Below the pieces are notes generated by a model. It was given only the letters and a program-made list of their open reading frames with translations, was not told the origin of the DNA and searched no databases. Positions 50,866-61,585 of a stretch of 64,000 nt of DNA are shown piece by piece. Source of the stretch: Membranipora membranacea (taxonomy: Eukaryota > Bryozoa > Gymnolaemata > Cheilostomatida > Membraniporidae); NCBI GenBank assembly GCA_914767715.1, contig OU612066.1, positions 24,464,283 through 24,528,282 of the forward strand, given 5' to 3'. Within the stretch, counting starts at the first letter, position 1; each line of letters begins with the position of its first letter. The translations under genes and the position numbers were made by a program.

Positions 50866-51042
50866 CTGAGCTATCATAGTCTTCATAATAAATCACTGGA
50901 TCACAGGCAGCGTCTAAGTCAGCGATGAATGACAGTAGAGCTTGCTTCTTCTCTTCTGACTGCCGCTGACGTTCAGCTTCGCTTAGCTGAGGAGTGTTAC
51001 CTCGACGAGGATCGACGGCTGCCACTATGTCAGCGTTAGGGT
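50866..51042 (-). CDS. DPRxG module, copy 1
   Basis: The exon encodes 59 codons: DPNADIVAAVDPRRGNTPQL, SEAERQRQSEEKKQALLSFI, ADLDAACDPVIYYEDYDSS. It is the first of four related exons that share D-P-R-[RH]-G, then a charged helix ending ALL-F--DLDAA. It is the most diverged copy, with AACDPV where the others have AASGDV or AASPEI. Phase 1 on both sides. I do not recognise the module from any named family. Confidence 0.88.
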
Positions 51043-51315
51043 CTGTGATAGCACAGGAGAATTATATACAGGCTGAATATATTAGTATTCAAACGGGGAA
51101 AGGATATGATATATTGAAGGAAATGGTGAAAGGGGACGCACTTTGTTAAAGAAGCAAAAATATATCACACTGGAAAACTGTGGTCGAATGAGAATAAATC
51201 TCCGGGCAACATGATAATAATATCAGAGTCAAAAGTCAAGACACATCGGACACTGTGGAGCACACTCAAAAAAAAGTGAGAAATGTGCAAGACTTAGAAT
51301 TTCGAATGTCCCTAC

Positions 51316-51373
51316 CTTCATGATCCTCTTCGGGTCGCTCTTTGACGGCCTGTAGATTTTCTTCCAGATGTTT
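51316..51373 (-). CDS. Short acidic exon, KHLEENLQAVKERPEEDHE
   Basis: This exon has 58 bp, enters at phase 0 after GTTGCAG and leaves at phase 1. It changes the phase register from 0 to 1, after which almost all downstream exons are phase 1 on both sides. The residues look helical and charged; I recognise no domain. Confidence 0.82.
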
Positions 51374-51939
51374 CTGCAACAAAAAAGATATATACGTTAT
51401 ACTGCTGACCAAGTTATGCGCTTAGTACAGTTTTACAGTACATATCAAGCAGAATCAAACTTAAATTCGCAGCAGTATTTGTAATTATGTAATTGTGACA
51501 TTTGTGGTCATGACAGGCTTCCACCAGTGAATTGTATTTGGTAAAATAAGCGATAGAGGAGAGGTAGGACAATTTATGTGACAATTTCTTTATGGACGAT
51601 TTATCTGCAGTGAAACCATTGATACATTTGAAATTTTACAGGTTTGTGATAAAAGATCAAACACAAAGACACTACATCCGGATGAGGACACGGCGAATCT
51701 TTGTTTTGGTGAGGACTGATCAGGGTCACGTACAACATATAGTTAAAAAGTATCACTAGCAAGATCTATATCAAAAACTGATAACGTTCAGAAAAATTAG
51801 ATTTAGATTGGTGCCACTCAAAGTGATAATTTTTGTTGTTTGGTTATGAAAATTTTTAAATCATAAAAAAAGACAAACTAGACCAACAAGAGCCCACACA
51901 GACATTGATATTGCTGCCGGTGTCAATGCTGCCTCTCAC

Positions 51940-51969
51940 CTTATACTCTCGATTAACATCGGCCAAATT
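51940..51969 (-). CDS. 30-bp microexon, NLADVNREYK
   Basis: Ten codons (NLADVNREYK) lie between GTTTAG and a GTGAGA donor, phase 0 on both sides, matching both neighbours. It could be skipped cleanly because 52256 also leaves at phase 0 and 51316 enters at phase 0. Confidence 0.75.
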
Positions 51970-52255
51970 CTAAACAAAAACATCCGTCAACAGAATGAAG
52001 GGTAACAGGCTTTTGGAATTGTCTTCCTATTAGCTTCACATTTGCCGATGTGAGTCAATGCAGACACAAAGCGACCCATGGGGCCAAGAAGAGGGTGATA
52101 TCTGAATTTTGAATACAAGTTTCTATCAACAATGATATCAAGAAAACATATTGGGTTGGTCATCCTGAACACACAATACAATAAAGATCATTTAGGGAAA
52201 AGTAATAAGAGTCATGCAACTATAATAAGATCATAATTGTTTCTATTCAACATAC

Positions 52256-52461
52256 CAAGAGTAGATCTTCATCATCCACACTGACATCTAGAGATTCATC
52301 TCTTGCTAGAGATGATAGAGAAGGTTTAGAGATCTGTGTTACATCATCACTGGTAGTTACATCGGTTTCGTCGATTGACGCTTGTGGCTCATCAGAAGGC
52401 AAAGGAGACAATCTTCCTGAAGATTCCTCGACTCTGTCCTCTGTCGCCACAATAATCTCGT
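52256..52461 (-). CDS. Ankyrin acidic regulatory-region exon
   Basis: The exon encodes DEIIVATEDRVEESSGRLSP, LPSDEPQASIDETDVTTSDD, VTQISKPSLSSLARDESLDV, SVDDEDLLL. It has no domain and is Ser/Asp/Glu-rich, as expected of the variable ankyrin C-terminal regulatory region. It enters at phase 1 and leaves at phase 0. Confidence 0.88.
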
Positions 52462-52662
52462 CTGAGTCAGAGATATAATAAAATTAATGATGATAGTAAT
52501 GTAAAAAAATAATAATAAAAATAATATATAGATATAATAATAATGGTTGTAAATGAAATCGAAATATACCCAAAAATACAATGTTATCCTACACTGATAT
52601 TAGAATCATCAGAAAGGGCAGCATACATCAGTTCCACCAGTCATCTCATTCACTGAAACAGT

Positions 52663-52815
52663 TTTTGCAAAACAATGGCAAACCCCCCATTGTTGGTATA
52701 TATATACAATGGCAAACGATTGTTGAAGGTGATGCCATCCTTTTGCAACATAATGGCGAAACCATCTCATTGTTGATATGCATAACATAAAACAATTGTT
52801 GAAATTGATTCCACA
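52663..52815. repeat. Diverged 78-bp direct repeat in intron
   Basis: Two units (from 52663 and from 52741) share TTTTGCAA-A-AATGGC-AA, CATTGTTG-TAT and the later ATTGTTGAA. Each contains an internal inverted CAATGG/CCATTG. Confidence 0.5.
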
Positions 52816-52908
52816 ATAAAGAAGACTGTCGTACACAAAGCCATGACTAGATGTCATTTCGTGACACCACTGGGTTCATATTATCTGATTGTGAGCTAGA
52901 TTGCTCAC

Positions 52909-53046
52909 CTTTTTCTTTTTCGATGCCGAGTTCTTTTCTGGCGACATCTTTTTCATTCTCATCAGTGACAGCCTTCATTTCATGGATACATTTAATGATG
53001 ACATCATCTCGAGAGATTCGCTGTAACGCTCTCTCCAATGTGTTAC
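52909..53046 (-). CDS. Ankyrin death domain, last helix and tail
   Basis: The exon encodes GNTLERALQRISRDDVIIKC, IHEMKAVTDENEKDVARKEL, GIEKEK. G--LE-AL--I-R-D----C is the last death-domain helix pair, followed by a charged helical tail. It is phase 1 on both sides with a GTGAGC donor. Confidence 0.95.
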
Positions 53047-53452
53047 CTGCAAATTAAAATATGCATACTTAATTTATAAAAAAATAGAGTATATATTAAA
53101 TAAATCATTGGATTTTTTTTCTCCAAAGTCTGGTTAACAACAACTTACTGCTGCTGACATCAGACATAAAATGAGAATTATCAATTACCTCAAACGTTGG
53201 GAACCAAGCAACATGGTTCATTAGTTACAAATTTGAGTTTTAACTTAGCGAGTATAGCGGCAGATCTCTTTTCATGTTGTTTCATCATGGAAATTGTTAG
53301 CATTCATCATTCGACATGGGAGTGAACCACCCATTTAAAGCATGGAACCATAGTTATTGTCTGTTAACAGATTAATATCAATTATAGGGGCGAAACTTTG
53401 AAATATCAGTATTGGCTCTTGGTGAAATGTTTCATTGAGTCTCTGATCTTAC

Positions 53453-53656
53453 CTGTTGCCATGATGCCGGCTTGTTTGACCCAGAGGTTCAGCATCTCGA
53501 TGCCTCGTTTGTCTGGATTAGGTACTTCATCTATGAGTCTGTCTATGTCTTTGTCTGGTACATTCAGCTCCTGTGCTAAGATCGGCCAATCACTGCCAAC
53601 TTCGGCAGCAATCTCCGGCAGTCTTAGGTTAGATGATACTATGTTCTCTGAGATGT
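53453..53656 (-). CDS. Ankyrin death domain, first exon
   Basis: The exon encodes ISENIVSSNLRLPEIAAEVG, SDWPILAQELNVPDKDIDRL, IDEVPNPDKRGIEMLNLWVK, QAGIMAT. W--LA-EL-V---DI--I---P------ML-LWV is the death-domain core as found in ankyrins. It is phase 1 on both sides and continues in the exon at 52909. Confidence 0.97.
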
Positions 53657-53902
53657 CTATAGATACAGAGTATAACAAAATAAATAAAAAAAAATCATAT
53701 CTAATTAATGAAGACCTAAAGCTATAGATGATGCCCATTCAAAAATAGTCCATTTCATCAGAATTAAAAACCAATGCTACTCGGCTGATTCATTTATCGG
53801 GTATATTTGACAAGGTCAAGTATTTAGTGTGTGAAAACGAGATCTTAAATATTATCATCCTGGGTTTACTTTCAGACTCCTTCACATACCGATAATACTC
53901 AC

Positions 53903-53911
53903 AGATGTACC
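53903..53911 (-). CDS. Candidate 9-bp microexon before death domain
   Basis: Nine bases (GGTACATCT) lie between a strong pyrimidine-rich acceptor ending TTGTATAG and a perfect GTGAGT donor. It is phase 1 on both sides and would add three residues (about WYI). The match is notable because both splice sites are strong, but 9-bp exons cannot be trusted without transcripts. Confidence 0.35.
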
Positions 53912-54059
53912 CTATACAATAGAGAGTAGGAGGGGCTCAGAAGGTTAAATCGACAGGAATACCCAATCAGTATTGACAACATGTGGCAACAGGGAGCATT
54001 GACACAAAAACTTATCAGGAAAACCTTTCATGAGCTTCAGGAAGTGTGCCTATACTTAC

Positions 54060-54141
54060 AAGAGACACCGTGATCTCTGTACATTCTGTATCTCTCATTA
54101 AAGTCAGCAGTTCGACTGAGGTCAAAGTCTGACGCTGTCCT
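54060..54141 (-). CDS. Ankyrin UPA-death domain linker exon
   Basis: The exon encodes RTASDFDLSRTADFNERYRM and YRDHGVS, followed by one base of a Tyr codon. It connects UPA to the death domain, as the short variable linker does in other ankyrins. It enters at phase 0, leaves at phase 1 and has a GTAAGT donor. Confidence 0.9.
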
Positions 54142-55355
54142 CTGCAAAACATGAACAGACCTCGGGGTTAAGCGGATATCTCAGCTTGAGGCAAACACAT
54201 GTCAGGTTAATACATGTTATACTGTAGGCTGAATGAGCATGCTGATGTCAATGTTTCTTACATACTGTTGCTTAAAACTCAGTCAATATCATGAAACACT
54301 AGCCTTTTAGTGGGTTTTTTTAGGAAAAACTTGCAATTAGGGATACTCCATTTTCAAGTAAAGGAAAGATAATGGAGATCAATCTTTGTATTTTTAAATT
54401 TATTCTTGGTAGGGTTAACTAATCAAATTAGGAAAAATGCATTTTGTAAGCGAGGTTAAATGAGACCGAATCGTGCCCTGAGTGGAAAAAAAAGATACAC
54501 CATAGTATCACGACACAAAATCACTGCAATTTTATCAACATATCAGCCACACGACAAGGCCATTTACAACTTTACAACCATTCTGTCACTCGTTAAAACC
54601 AACATATTGAACTCAGAACCAATATTGATTTAGGCATAATTTACAGGCCTAGTCCGGTGTTGTAAGCGCAGGTGGGATTTAACAATGTGTAGACATTGCT
54701 CGCTAGTAAATAAGAAGGAACAACAAATAAATATATTGAGTGATAGATATTAGGTAAATTAGCAACCCTTCATTACATTTTTAGCATAATTGAAATTTTT
54801 TTAAATATTTCTCAAAATTTAGAGAGGGTTGCAAATTTACCTACTGTTAAAAAATTTCAGGGATGAGTGGTTGACAAATTTTAACACATTTGAAAATTTC
54901 ACACACAAAAAAGCAGGGAAAATCACTGTAAGCAAGATGGCTACTTTGTTTAGGACTAAAATTCCAACATAAATCACGGTAATAAGATTCTATATGTTTG
55001 GTGTGGCAGCAATCTAATATTGTAATATTGCAGAGATCATAATTGATTATAATGTTAATTTAATGTCACGTATATCTGGTGATTTTGTTTGAATCTTATC
55101 CTAAAACAAAAGACACAAAAAAAAAGGATTTGAAACGAAATTTCACGGTGGTCTATGTTTGGCATGCTGATCATGCAACTTTTGGAAAATTATTTTCAAT
55201 CAAATGACAAAACTCTATATAGGCATTAAAATGAAGCGGGAAAGCTGGTAGTTATTATGTTAGTCCAATTCAAGGAAAGAGTATCGTGCATTTCAACATT
55301 TTATAGTAGAAACAGGAAGTCATGGGGAAAATAGCTCAATCAGGGGAAAGTCTAC

Positions 55356-55394
55356 CTTTCGTGAGGACTTGTGGGCATATATGGAAGCATCATT
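55356..55394 (-). CDS. Candidate 39-bp microexon after UPA
   Basis: A 39-bp segment between AATTTAG and a GTAGAC donor reads NDASIYAHKSSRK. Both neighbouring exons meet at phase 0 and so does this segment, so it would insert 13 residues between NEDL and RTASDF without disturbing the frame. The coding-like composition supports it; the donor is moderate. Confidence 0.5.
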
Positions 55395-55689
55395 CTAAAT
55401 TGTTCAAAAATATATCCATTTCACAACTCATGACACCCAAAGGATAACAACAAATTGCAAATCTAAACAGCTGAACATGTTAATCGAGGCTAAGCAAGGC
55501 ACATATAGCAAATAACTGCAATAAAAATATCCCATAAACATTTAAATACTCAGTATTTATGTTTATGAGATATCCACATCGCAAAACATTGAGAGGCCAA
55601 AAAACGATTGAAATAACAAGTGAGTCTTTTTCAATTGTGTACAACCTGACAGCATCTACCATTGTGATCATTTTAAATAGACAACTTAC

Positions 55690-55950
55690 CAAGTCTTCAT
55701 TGTATTCAGGCAGTGTGAGTTGTAGGTTACAGAGCGGTAACTGAGGAGGTTCACCCTTGGCCACTTTGTGCTCTCGCATAAAGGCGACACGACCTGTGGG
55801 CTCCTTGTCCTGGTCTCTAATTCTCACAATAAATGGTAATCTATTCTCGTGGAAAGCCTGGAAGTTAATGTGTAGCTGGGCATCATTAGTCCTGGTAATA
55901 GGTACAAGATTGCCGGCCATCTCCAACCACTGCTCCTTGTGTTCCAACAC
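55690..55950 (-). CDS. Ankyrin UPA domain, second exon
   Basis: The exon encodes 87 residues: VLEHKEQWLEMAGNLVPITR, FQAFHENRLPFIVRIRDQDK, GRVAFMREHKVAKGEPPQLP, LCNLQLTLPEYNEDL. AGNLVP, F--ENRL-F-VR--D and the L--LTLP end are the typical UPA C-terminal half. It is phase 0 on both sides. Confidence 0.96.
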
Positions 55951-56220
55951 CTAAAATAGAAATCAATTTTAGCATCAAGTCACATGGATCTTCTTCATTC
56001 TCAACCTGGCTTTTGCCCTCTTTTTTTAGGCACTATTCGGTAAACATTCCACTATTGGAATGAAATAGACTGCCAATCAGTGTTAAAAAAAAATTCACAA
56101 CAATTTTGTGATTTTTTCAATAATGCTATAATCTGGAATTTCTAGGTGAATACATTTTGACCTGGTCTGCTTGGGAGTTTTGGCATTGTGGGAACAATGC
56201 TGACGTTCCTTCCTACTCAC

Positions 56221-56449
56221 CTCGATATCCCGACTACGGGCCACTTCAGTGAAGTACTGTTGAGTTTCCAGTGTCTTGTCGATTTTGTCGTCAGTCATAC
56301 AGAATACTCTGAGTCTGGCCTCACGATTCTCGTGTCGTTTACCAAACACAACAAATCGTGACATAAATGGTACATTACATAATTCTTTGTACAGCGAGTT
56401 GGCCATATCTGTGACCTCAGAGACATCCTGGTAGTCTACTAGCCAGAAT
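56221..56449 (-). CDS. Ankyrin UPA domain, first exon
   Basis: The exon encodes FWLVDYQDVSEVTDMANSLY, KELCNVPFMSRFVVFGKRHE, ARLRVFCMTDDKIDKTLE and EVARSRDIE. The CMTDDK-DKTLE and ARSRDIEV blocks are near universal in ankyrin UPA domains. UPA packs against the two ZU5 domains. It enters at phase 2 and leaves at phase 0. Confidence 0.97.
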
Positions 56450-56816
56450 CTGTAACAGAGAGCAGAAGATGATATTACCACAGACTTGTTATTTATATTT
56501 TTTAATTATGGTGTTAATTCTCAGATTTAAATTTTCACTTTTATTTCAATAGACTTGATAAGCTTATGTTTTAGTTCTACTTTTCATTTTTTTTCAAGAT
56601 GAGTTTAAAATATGAAGGTTATCCCATAGGTGGCAATCAAATTTCTGAAGATTGCCAAAGAATGAGATAATATTGCGGCAATATTAACTAATGTACCATG
56701 GAAGTTGGGAGCCATGATCTGCCATTTTTCAATATGTTTGAGGATGTACTACGAATGTCGATTTGGAGATGTAATGACAGCTTTATATAAGCAACCACTG
56801 ATGATCAAACACTCAC

Positions 56817-56913
56817 CTTGCAGAGTATGTTGTAGTAAAAGAAACGCAATCGTTGATAAAAGATAGGCTCGTGTTGGCGGTGATGTCTTGCCATTCTGCT
56901 GGCTTGTTTCCGT
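56817..56913 (-). CDS. Ankyrin ZU5-UPA connecting exon
   Basis: The exon encodes DGNKPAEWQDITANTSLSFI, NDCVSFTTTYSA and half of an Arg codon. W-DIT---L-F-N-CVSFTT--SARFWL is the conserved ankyrin sequence joining ZU5C to UPA. It enters at phase 1, leaves at phase 2 and has a GTGAGT donor. Confidence 0.97.
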
Positions 56914-57219
56914 CTAAAATTAACGCGAGAAGTTGAACGCAAAGCTAAACAATCGCAACACTAATCATAACACACCGTAACTAGCATTGTCGGGAATAAC
57001 TACAGAATACTGTACAACAAACAACATGCAAAGCAGTGAAGTATGGCCAAATCCTTCTCTTTGAAACGGAGTGAAATTTAGTACAGGGGGTTCCATGTAG
57101 TGTGAAAGGTTCACAATAACTAGTGATGAAATAAAGTGGTACGTATTTGGATGAAACTAAAAACGTCTGATTGGTCAGTTTGGTGAAACAGCAGAATATA
57201 GTTTGTTAAGTGATCTCAC

Positions 57220-57240
57220 CATCACCACTGGTTCGTTTGC
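57220..57240 (-). CDS. Candidate 21-bp microexon at ZU5C/UPA boundary
   Basis: A 21-bp segment flanked by GATTCAG and GTGAGATC is phase 1 on both sides. It would insert GKRTSGD between LLSSMS and DGNKPAEWQDI. In vertebrates this junction reads without a break between LLCSV and WEDITG, with a short Gly-rich loop, so a cassette in this loop is structurally tolerable. It is not confirmed by transcript. Confidence 0.5.
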
Positions 57241-57521
57241 CTGAATCATTCAATCAATCATTGTTTGCTATTTACAGAGGAGGAGCGTACAATAAACACT
57301 GCCGTGCCCCCAAATCTCATGTCATGCAATTATACTGTACTAGTATATCATGAGCTAAGCAAACAACAAATTCAGGAGCTAGACATATTATCAATGTTAT
57401 AAACGACAAAAGAAATTGTTCAGATCCATTTGTTAGGCACGAAATTAAAACAACTAAAAATAATTTGATAATTGATTTAATTTCAATTTTTAATTTTATT
57501 TATTTCAGAGTAATCCAATAC

Positions 57522-57726
57522 CTGACATGCTGCTGAGTAGCCTGAGTGTACGGGAGCCTTGAGAGTACTGATTGGTCATTCCTTTAGAGGCGGCTCTTGG
57601 TAGGGGGAATGTTAGGGTAACAGGCTTTCGGAATTGTCTCCTCCTTGGCTCCACAGTCACAATAGGACTTACTGCAGCCCTGTTACCAAATAGCTTAGCT
57701 ACTAGATCAGCAGGCACAGGCTGAGC
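57522..57726 (-). CDS. Ankyrin ZU5C domain, second exon
   Basis: The exon encodes AQPVPADLVAKLFGNRAAVS, PIVTVEPRRRQFRKPVTLTF, PLPRAASKGM and ends with RTLRLLSSMS. SPIVTVEPRRR-F-KP and the LRLL-S- strand are shared by all ankyrins. It enters at phase 0 and leaves at phase 1. Confidence 0.97.
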
Positions 57727-57925
57727 CTAAACAAAAGATAAAAGATAGACATGAGTGCTGGCTGCAGCCTTAGACTATATTGTGATGGTCTAAGTTTAGT
57801 AATGACCAACTACAATTAACAGGCTTAGTATAACACAACATTCATCATCAACTTTGTAGATCAATGATGAAGTCAAAATGATAATATTTGAAACAATATT
57901 ACATACATGACAGATAATTTCATAC

Positions 57926-58137
57926 CTGTAGGCCGATCTTGGTTGATTTTCTGAGTGCTCCATCAGGGAACACTGCCTGTGCCTGTGGTACCACAGTAGA
58001 GCTGATGATTGCTCCCTCTGGTCCTACAAGCTTATTCTCGATCTTCACTCGGGAGACCAGAGCAAAGTACTTTGGAAACTCTGTAGTCACGATTCGAGTA
58101 ATTCTCTTCTTCTCTAACTCATCAAGTGGCTCAATAT
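57926..58137 (-). CDS. Ankyrin ZU5C domain, first exon
   Basis: The exon encodes DIEPLDELEKKRITRIVTTE, FPKYFALVSRV, LVGPEGAIISSTVVPQAQ and FPDGALRKSTKIGLQ. ELEKKR-R-I-TT-FP-YF--VSR followed by GPEG and P-AQA-FP-GA is diagnostic of the second ankyrin ZU5 domain. It enters at phase 1 and leaves at phase 0. Confidence 0.97.
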
Positions 58138-58621
58138 CTGTAAATATATCATTCATAGATAGATTAGATCATATCAAAGTGAAACGCGGAGATGGCCTAT
58201 AGGCAATAAGCGGGGTACTAGTAATGCTTGCTTCATGATTTCGTTGAAGTTATTCTGTTAGGCTGGCTTTCAAACTCCATATTGATACTCCAAATGATGA
58301 GTATTCTGTTTTGCATAAGCTAGAGTTTTGATTAGTTTTCTTCAGTAGTGGCTTTGGGTATTTGTTTAAAGGCCCATTTTTTAAAGCTTAGCAAGGTTTT
58401 GCTCTTCTTTTTCTCAAAGCGTAATTGTAAAGCACCAATCAGCAATACTAACAATTTGCTTATGGATACACACCAATCTTCCCAACAACACGAAATTTAC
58501 TGTTAATTTAAAAGCATTTGCAGTTGAATTTTGGATAGTATAAAAAAGCCCAAAAACTTCTTCATAGGTCTATGCCTTGTCCTTTCTTGTAGATTTTGCT
58601 GATTTGCCAGCACAAACTCAC

Positions 58622-58642
58622 CGTATTCCTCATATTCATAAC
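58622..58642 (-). CDS. 21-bp microexon between ZU5N and ZU5C
   Basis: This segment encodes about GYEYEEY between GACAG and a GTGAGT donor, phase 1 on both sides. It falls where vertebrate ankyrins have the short acidic stretch before ELEKKR. The splice sites are strong and the acidic, Tyr-rich residues fit the position. The frame also works if it is skipped. Confidence 0.75.
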
Positions 58643-58877
58643 CTGTCATTAGAACATTCATATTATGTATGTACATAGATAACATCTTTTTCTGTGGATT
58701 CATAAATACTTGACGGGAAACCCTCACGGTTCATGATACCTTACCCCATAGCATCAAATGGATCTCTCTCAGTATGAATGCAGTGTCAAAAGACCGGCTG
58801 ATGGCTATCAACTCATACTCAAACCTTTGGTATGTTTGCTATCAAATAGTACAATAAATCGGAGTTATCCCACTTAC

Positions 58878-59032
58878 CATCGAAACTATCGTTGACAGCC
58901 TTGAACACGATATCATCTGAAGGTTGAAGTTTATGCTCCTCCCACTTTTTACCGTCCTCACTTCTGAGTACTTGTATCTCTCGCTCATTACCTCTCAGAG
59001 AGGCAAAGTGAGGAATCTCTATTATCACTGGT
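58878..59032 (-). CDS. Ankyrin ZU5N domain, second exon
   Basis: The exon continues ZU5N with PVIIEIPHFASLRGNEREI, VLRSEDGKKWEEHK and ends DDIVFKAVNDSFDG. PVI-EIPHFAS and the LRSE-G--W-EH block are ankyrin hallmarks. It enters at phase 2 and leaves at phase 1 (GTAAGT donor). Confidence 0.97.
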
Positions 59033-59271
59033 CTGTTAAAGAGATGAAATTTACAGACATGATATTAAAATAGATATAAAGAAAAAAATTATGGTTTTAC
59101 TTTCTAGATCGGTGGCCACCACAGGTTAGGAAACATGAAATGCAGGTTGTTGGAAACAACGGTACAAGGTTCATCCCAAGTTTGAGAGTTTGGGGAAATA
59201 TTCATAATAAACAGAATGTTGTAATGATGTGAGACTCAACAATTATCTTTATACTATCATGTTTGACTTAC

Positions 59272-59496
59272 CCTAAGAAATCTGTTCCAACAGGGCCAAG
59301 GCTGACTACTCTGGATGCCAGAGCTTCTCCATCGTTCAGAGGAGGCTGAGATGAGAGCTTCTCTTTCTTCAGCATACGACACGTGACTCTGGTGGGTCCT
59401 GTCGCCATACCAGGGGGTATCACTATACGCACCCCTGCATGTCTACATCCCCTCATAGCTCCACCCCTGGCGTCAACCATGAAACTCACCAAGAAG
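59272..59496 (-). CDS. Ankyrin ZU5N domain, spectrin-binding DAR motif
   Basis: The exon encodes 75 residues: [16 protein letters not shown], then [43 protein letters not shown]. These are the diagnostic blocks of the first ZU5 domain of ankyrins. The DAR motif, shown in ankyrin studies to be needed for beta-spectrin binding, is intact, so spectrin binding is expected. It enters and leaves at phase 2 with a strong GTAAGT donor. Confidence 0.97.
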
Positions 59497-59789
59497 CTAG
59501 AAAAGAGCAATAAAAAAAGTCAGTGAGCAAAACGATCTCTCAAAATGTCTAGTCATACACACAATCTAATTTTGAAACTGATTGAATTCTAGACAAAACA
59601 TTTTGGGTTTAACAACAAAAGCTAAATAGACAATAATCACCAGCTACCCACATACCCAGACAACCTATGTAAACTCCAAAATTATTTCGCATGCATAAGG
59701 AAACTTCTAATGTACAAATATTTTTTATGTAGAAACCCCTGTTCTCCAAGAGTGCACATGAATACACCTGTTTCCCAACAGAAACATAC

Positions 59790-59825
59790 CCATGTAGAGA
59801 AACCATCGATGTTGCTGTCTGAGGC
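59790..59825 (-). CDS. Candidate 36-bp microexon at ZU5N entry
   Basis: A 36-bp segment between TTTCAG and a strong GTATGT donor is phase 2 on both sides. It would add 12 residues (PQTATSMVSLHG) directly before [12 protein letters not shown]. Splice sites are good and the frame stays open. Ankyrins without the insert are normal, so I expect it to be a cassette if real. Confidence 0.5.
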
Positions 59826-60308
59826 CTGAAATGACAAGCCCCTCGATTACATTTACAGAAGCTTAATACAGAAGACTATGGAAATCATCTGTATGTTTGC
59901 ATGATAACAGCTATGCATATATTTCTCACAGGATCGTAAGCGCCCATTTTTTAATGCCTTTGGTTGCACCATGCACTAGCATAGGCTCGCTGAAATGACA
60001 AGCTAACGTAGTATTTGATGTCATGCAGTTTAACGCAGAGTATCAACAAGCTTGTAGCTTGCTTCTTTCCTTGAAGCTAAGCTTATAATACTAAAAAACC
60101 GCAAAAGATTCATTCACGATTCTTTCTGTTTAATTCCTATAGGTGAGACAACCCCAAATATACACAAACTGACTATTTTCTACTAAAAGTTGATGTAACA
60201 AAACAACAGGGTTACGTAGAAATAACGTCAACAAAAAATAACAATAACAGTGTAACGTAACGCAATGTAACATCTTAATATGGTACAACATTAGTATTCA
60301 ACCGATAC

Positions 60309-60329
60309 CTTTTCCATTGCAATTTGTCC
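60309..60329 (-). CDS. Candidate 21-bp microexon at ZU5N entry
   Basis: A 21-bp segment lies between a good acceptor (TTTATTTCACAG) and a GTATCGG donor. It is phase 2 on both sides, has no stop in the frame used, and would insert seven residues (about DKLQWK plus a shared codon) between PVFTG and FLVSF. It is supported only by splice-site quality and frame. It may be optional or spurious. Confidence 0.4.
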
Positions 60330-60614
60330 CTGTGAAATAAATTGAATCATGCAAATATTCACACACTGCAAACTGGAGCAACAGATAAACGTCGGAGGAC
60401 AAAACAAAAGATGATCGAGCCAAGCAGGGAACAGACAGAGAGGAAAATTACATGCCTGGTTGCAAATTTACAAGAAAAAAATATCATTTATCTTATATAA
60501 CTCATGAAAACAGCATCTCCGCGGCTTCAAATTGCTTCAAAGTTTTTAAAATTGTCATTTATTTTAGTGACAAGATTATCGGAAGAAAAACAGTGCACAC
60601 TTTTCTTATCTTAC

Positions 60615-60744
60615 CCGGTGAATACTGGATTTCTGTCTACAACCACGTTGTCTGGGTTGAAGCCGTTACTGATATTAGGTCCAGCGTAAGAAGCCTCGAT
60701 ATCCTTCTCTCTCCTCAGAGTGAACAGACTCCAGGGTAGAGAAC
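60615..60744 (-). CDS. Ankyrin exon leading into ZU5N
   Basis: The exon encodes GSLPWSLFTLRREKDIEAS and then NPDNVVVDRNPVFTG. The last residues match the conserved entry to ankyrin ZU5N (N-x-V...PVHTG in vertebrates). It enters at phase 1 and leaves at phase 2, so Gly is split across the intron and continues into [12 protein letters not shown]. The intron that follows holds two candidate in-frame microexons. Confidence 0.9.
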
Positions 60745-61585
60745 CTGTCAATATATGTCACAGATCTGTCACTACCAGAATATGCAGCTGTCATTACCAG
60801 ATTTACAGCTGTCACTATTACAGAACATTTCAGACCAATATATGTGCAAAACAGATGACCTTAGCTGCCATAGAGGCTAACTGAGATTCCTATGTATTCT
60901 TTGGCCTGGACAGAAGGTTTTACAGAATGCTACTCGTCACGTTATCATTGTTGCATCACAGAAGGGAGTGAATTTTGTACATCGGCATACAGGGAAACAG
61001 AAGGGAAAACCATTATTGGCCCAATGTCAAATTTAAACTCAATAAAATGAAACAATCAAATTCCTTGGTATAACAATCATTGGCCTAGTTTTGAAGCCAG
61101 GTCTGAAATTTTAGAGATTTTTCATGTCACTGACATTGTTGGATGATGTTGTTGACATCTAGACAGAACTTGAATGACATGTAGGCATTTATGATGAAAG
61201 TCCAGACTCATAACAAGGTCTAATCTACACTTATTGGGGCATCATCTAATTTCTTATATAACACATCATATAAATTTAAGCCACCAACTGTCATGAACAT
61301 GGCAGGCAGGGCTCATGAGAAAGTATCAAACTAGGTCACTGCATTGCAAAAGAGGACCAATTCTAAGTGGATTAGTATCTGGTATTCATCGAAAATTTCA
61401 TCAGCCATTCCCAGCGTGGAGTGGGTACCATGTTGCCAAAAACTCTTTTTGCATATTACCGGTGTTCGCATATGTGTTGGTAATTATCACTTTGCCAAGC
61501 CAAAGGCAAGCAAATTCATACAATTTTCCAAATACACAGTAACAGTATGTAGGCTAGTATTATCTCGTATCTCATACACTCATAC

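Larger units (their letters stand above)
46991..53452 (-). other. Introns among the small acidic exons
   Basis: Introns over 300 bp lie at 46991-47396, 47562-47906, 48270-48663, 50020-50865, 51374-51939, 52462-52908 and 53047-53452. They hold simple AT-rich sequence, an AT-repeat near 52480-52555 and a diverged direct repeat at 52663-52815. I see no extra exon that keeps phase. Confidence 0.65.

Noticed and set aside
61460-61489. 30-bp in-frame segment before GTAATA in the linker intron
   Set aside because: The acceptor GGCAAAG lacks a pyrimidine tract; support is too weak.
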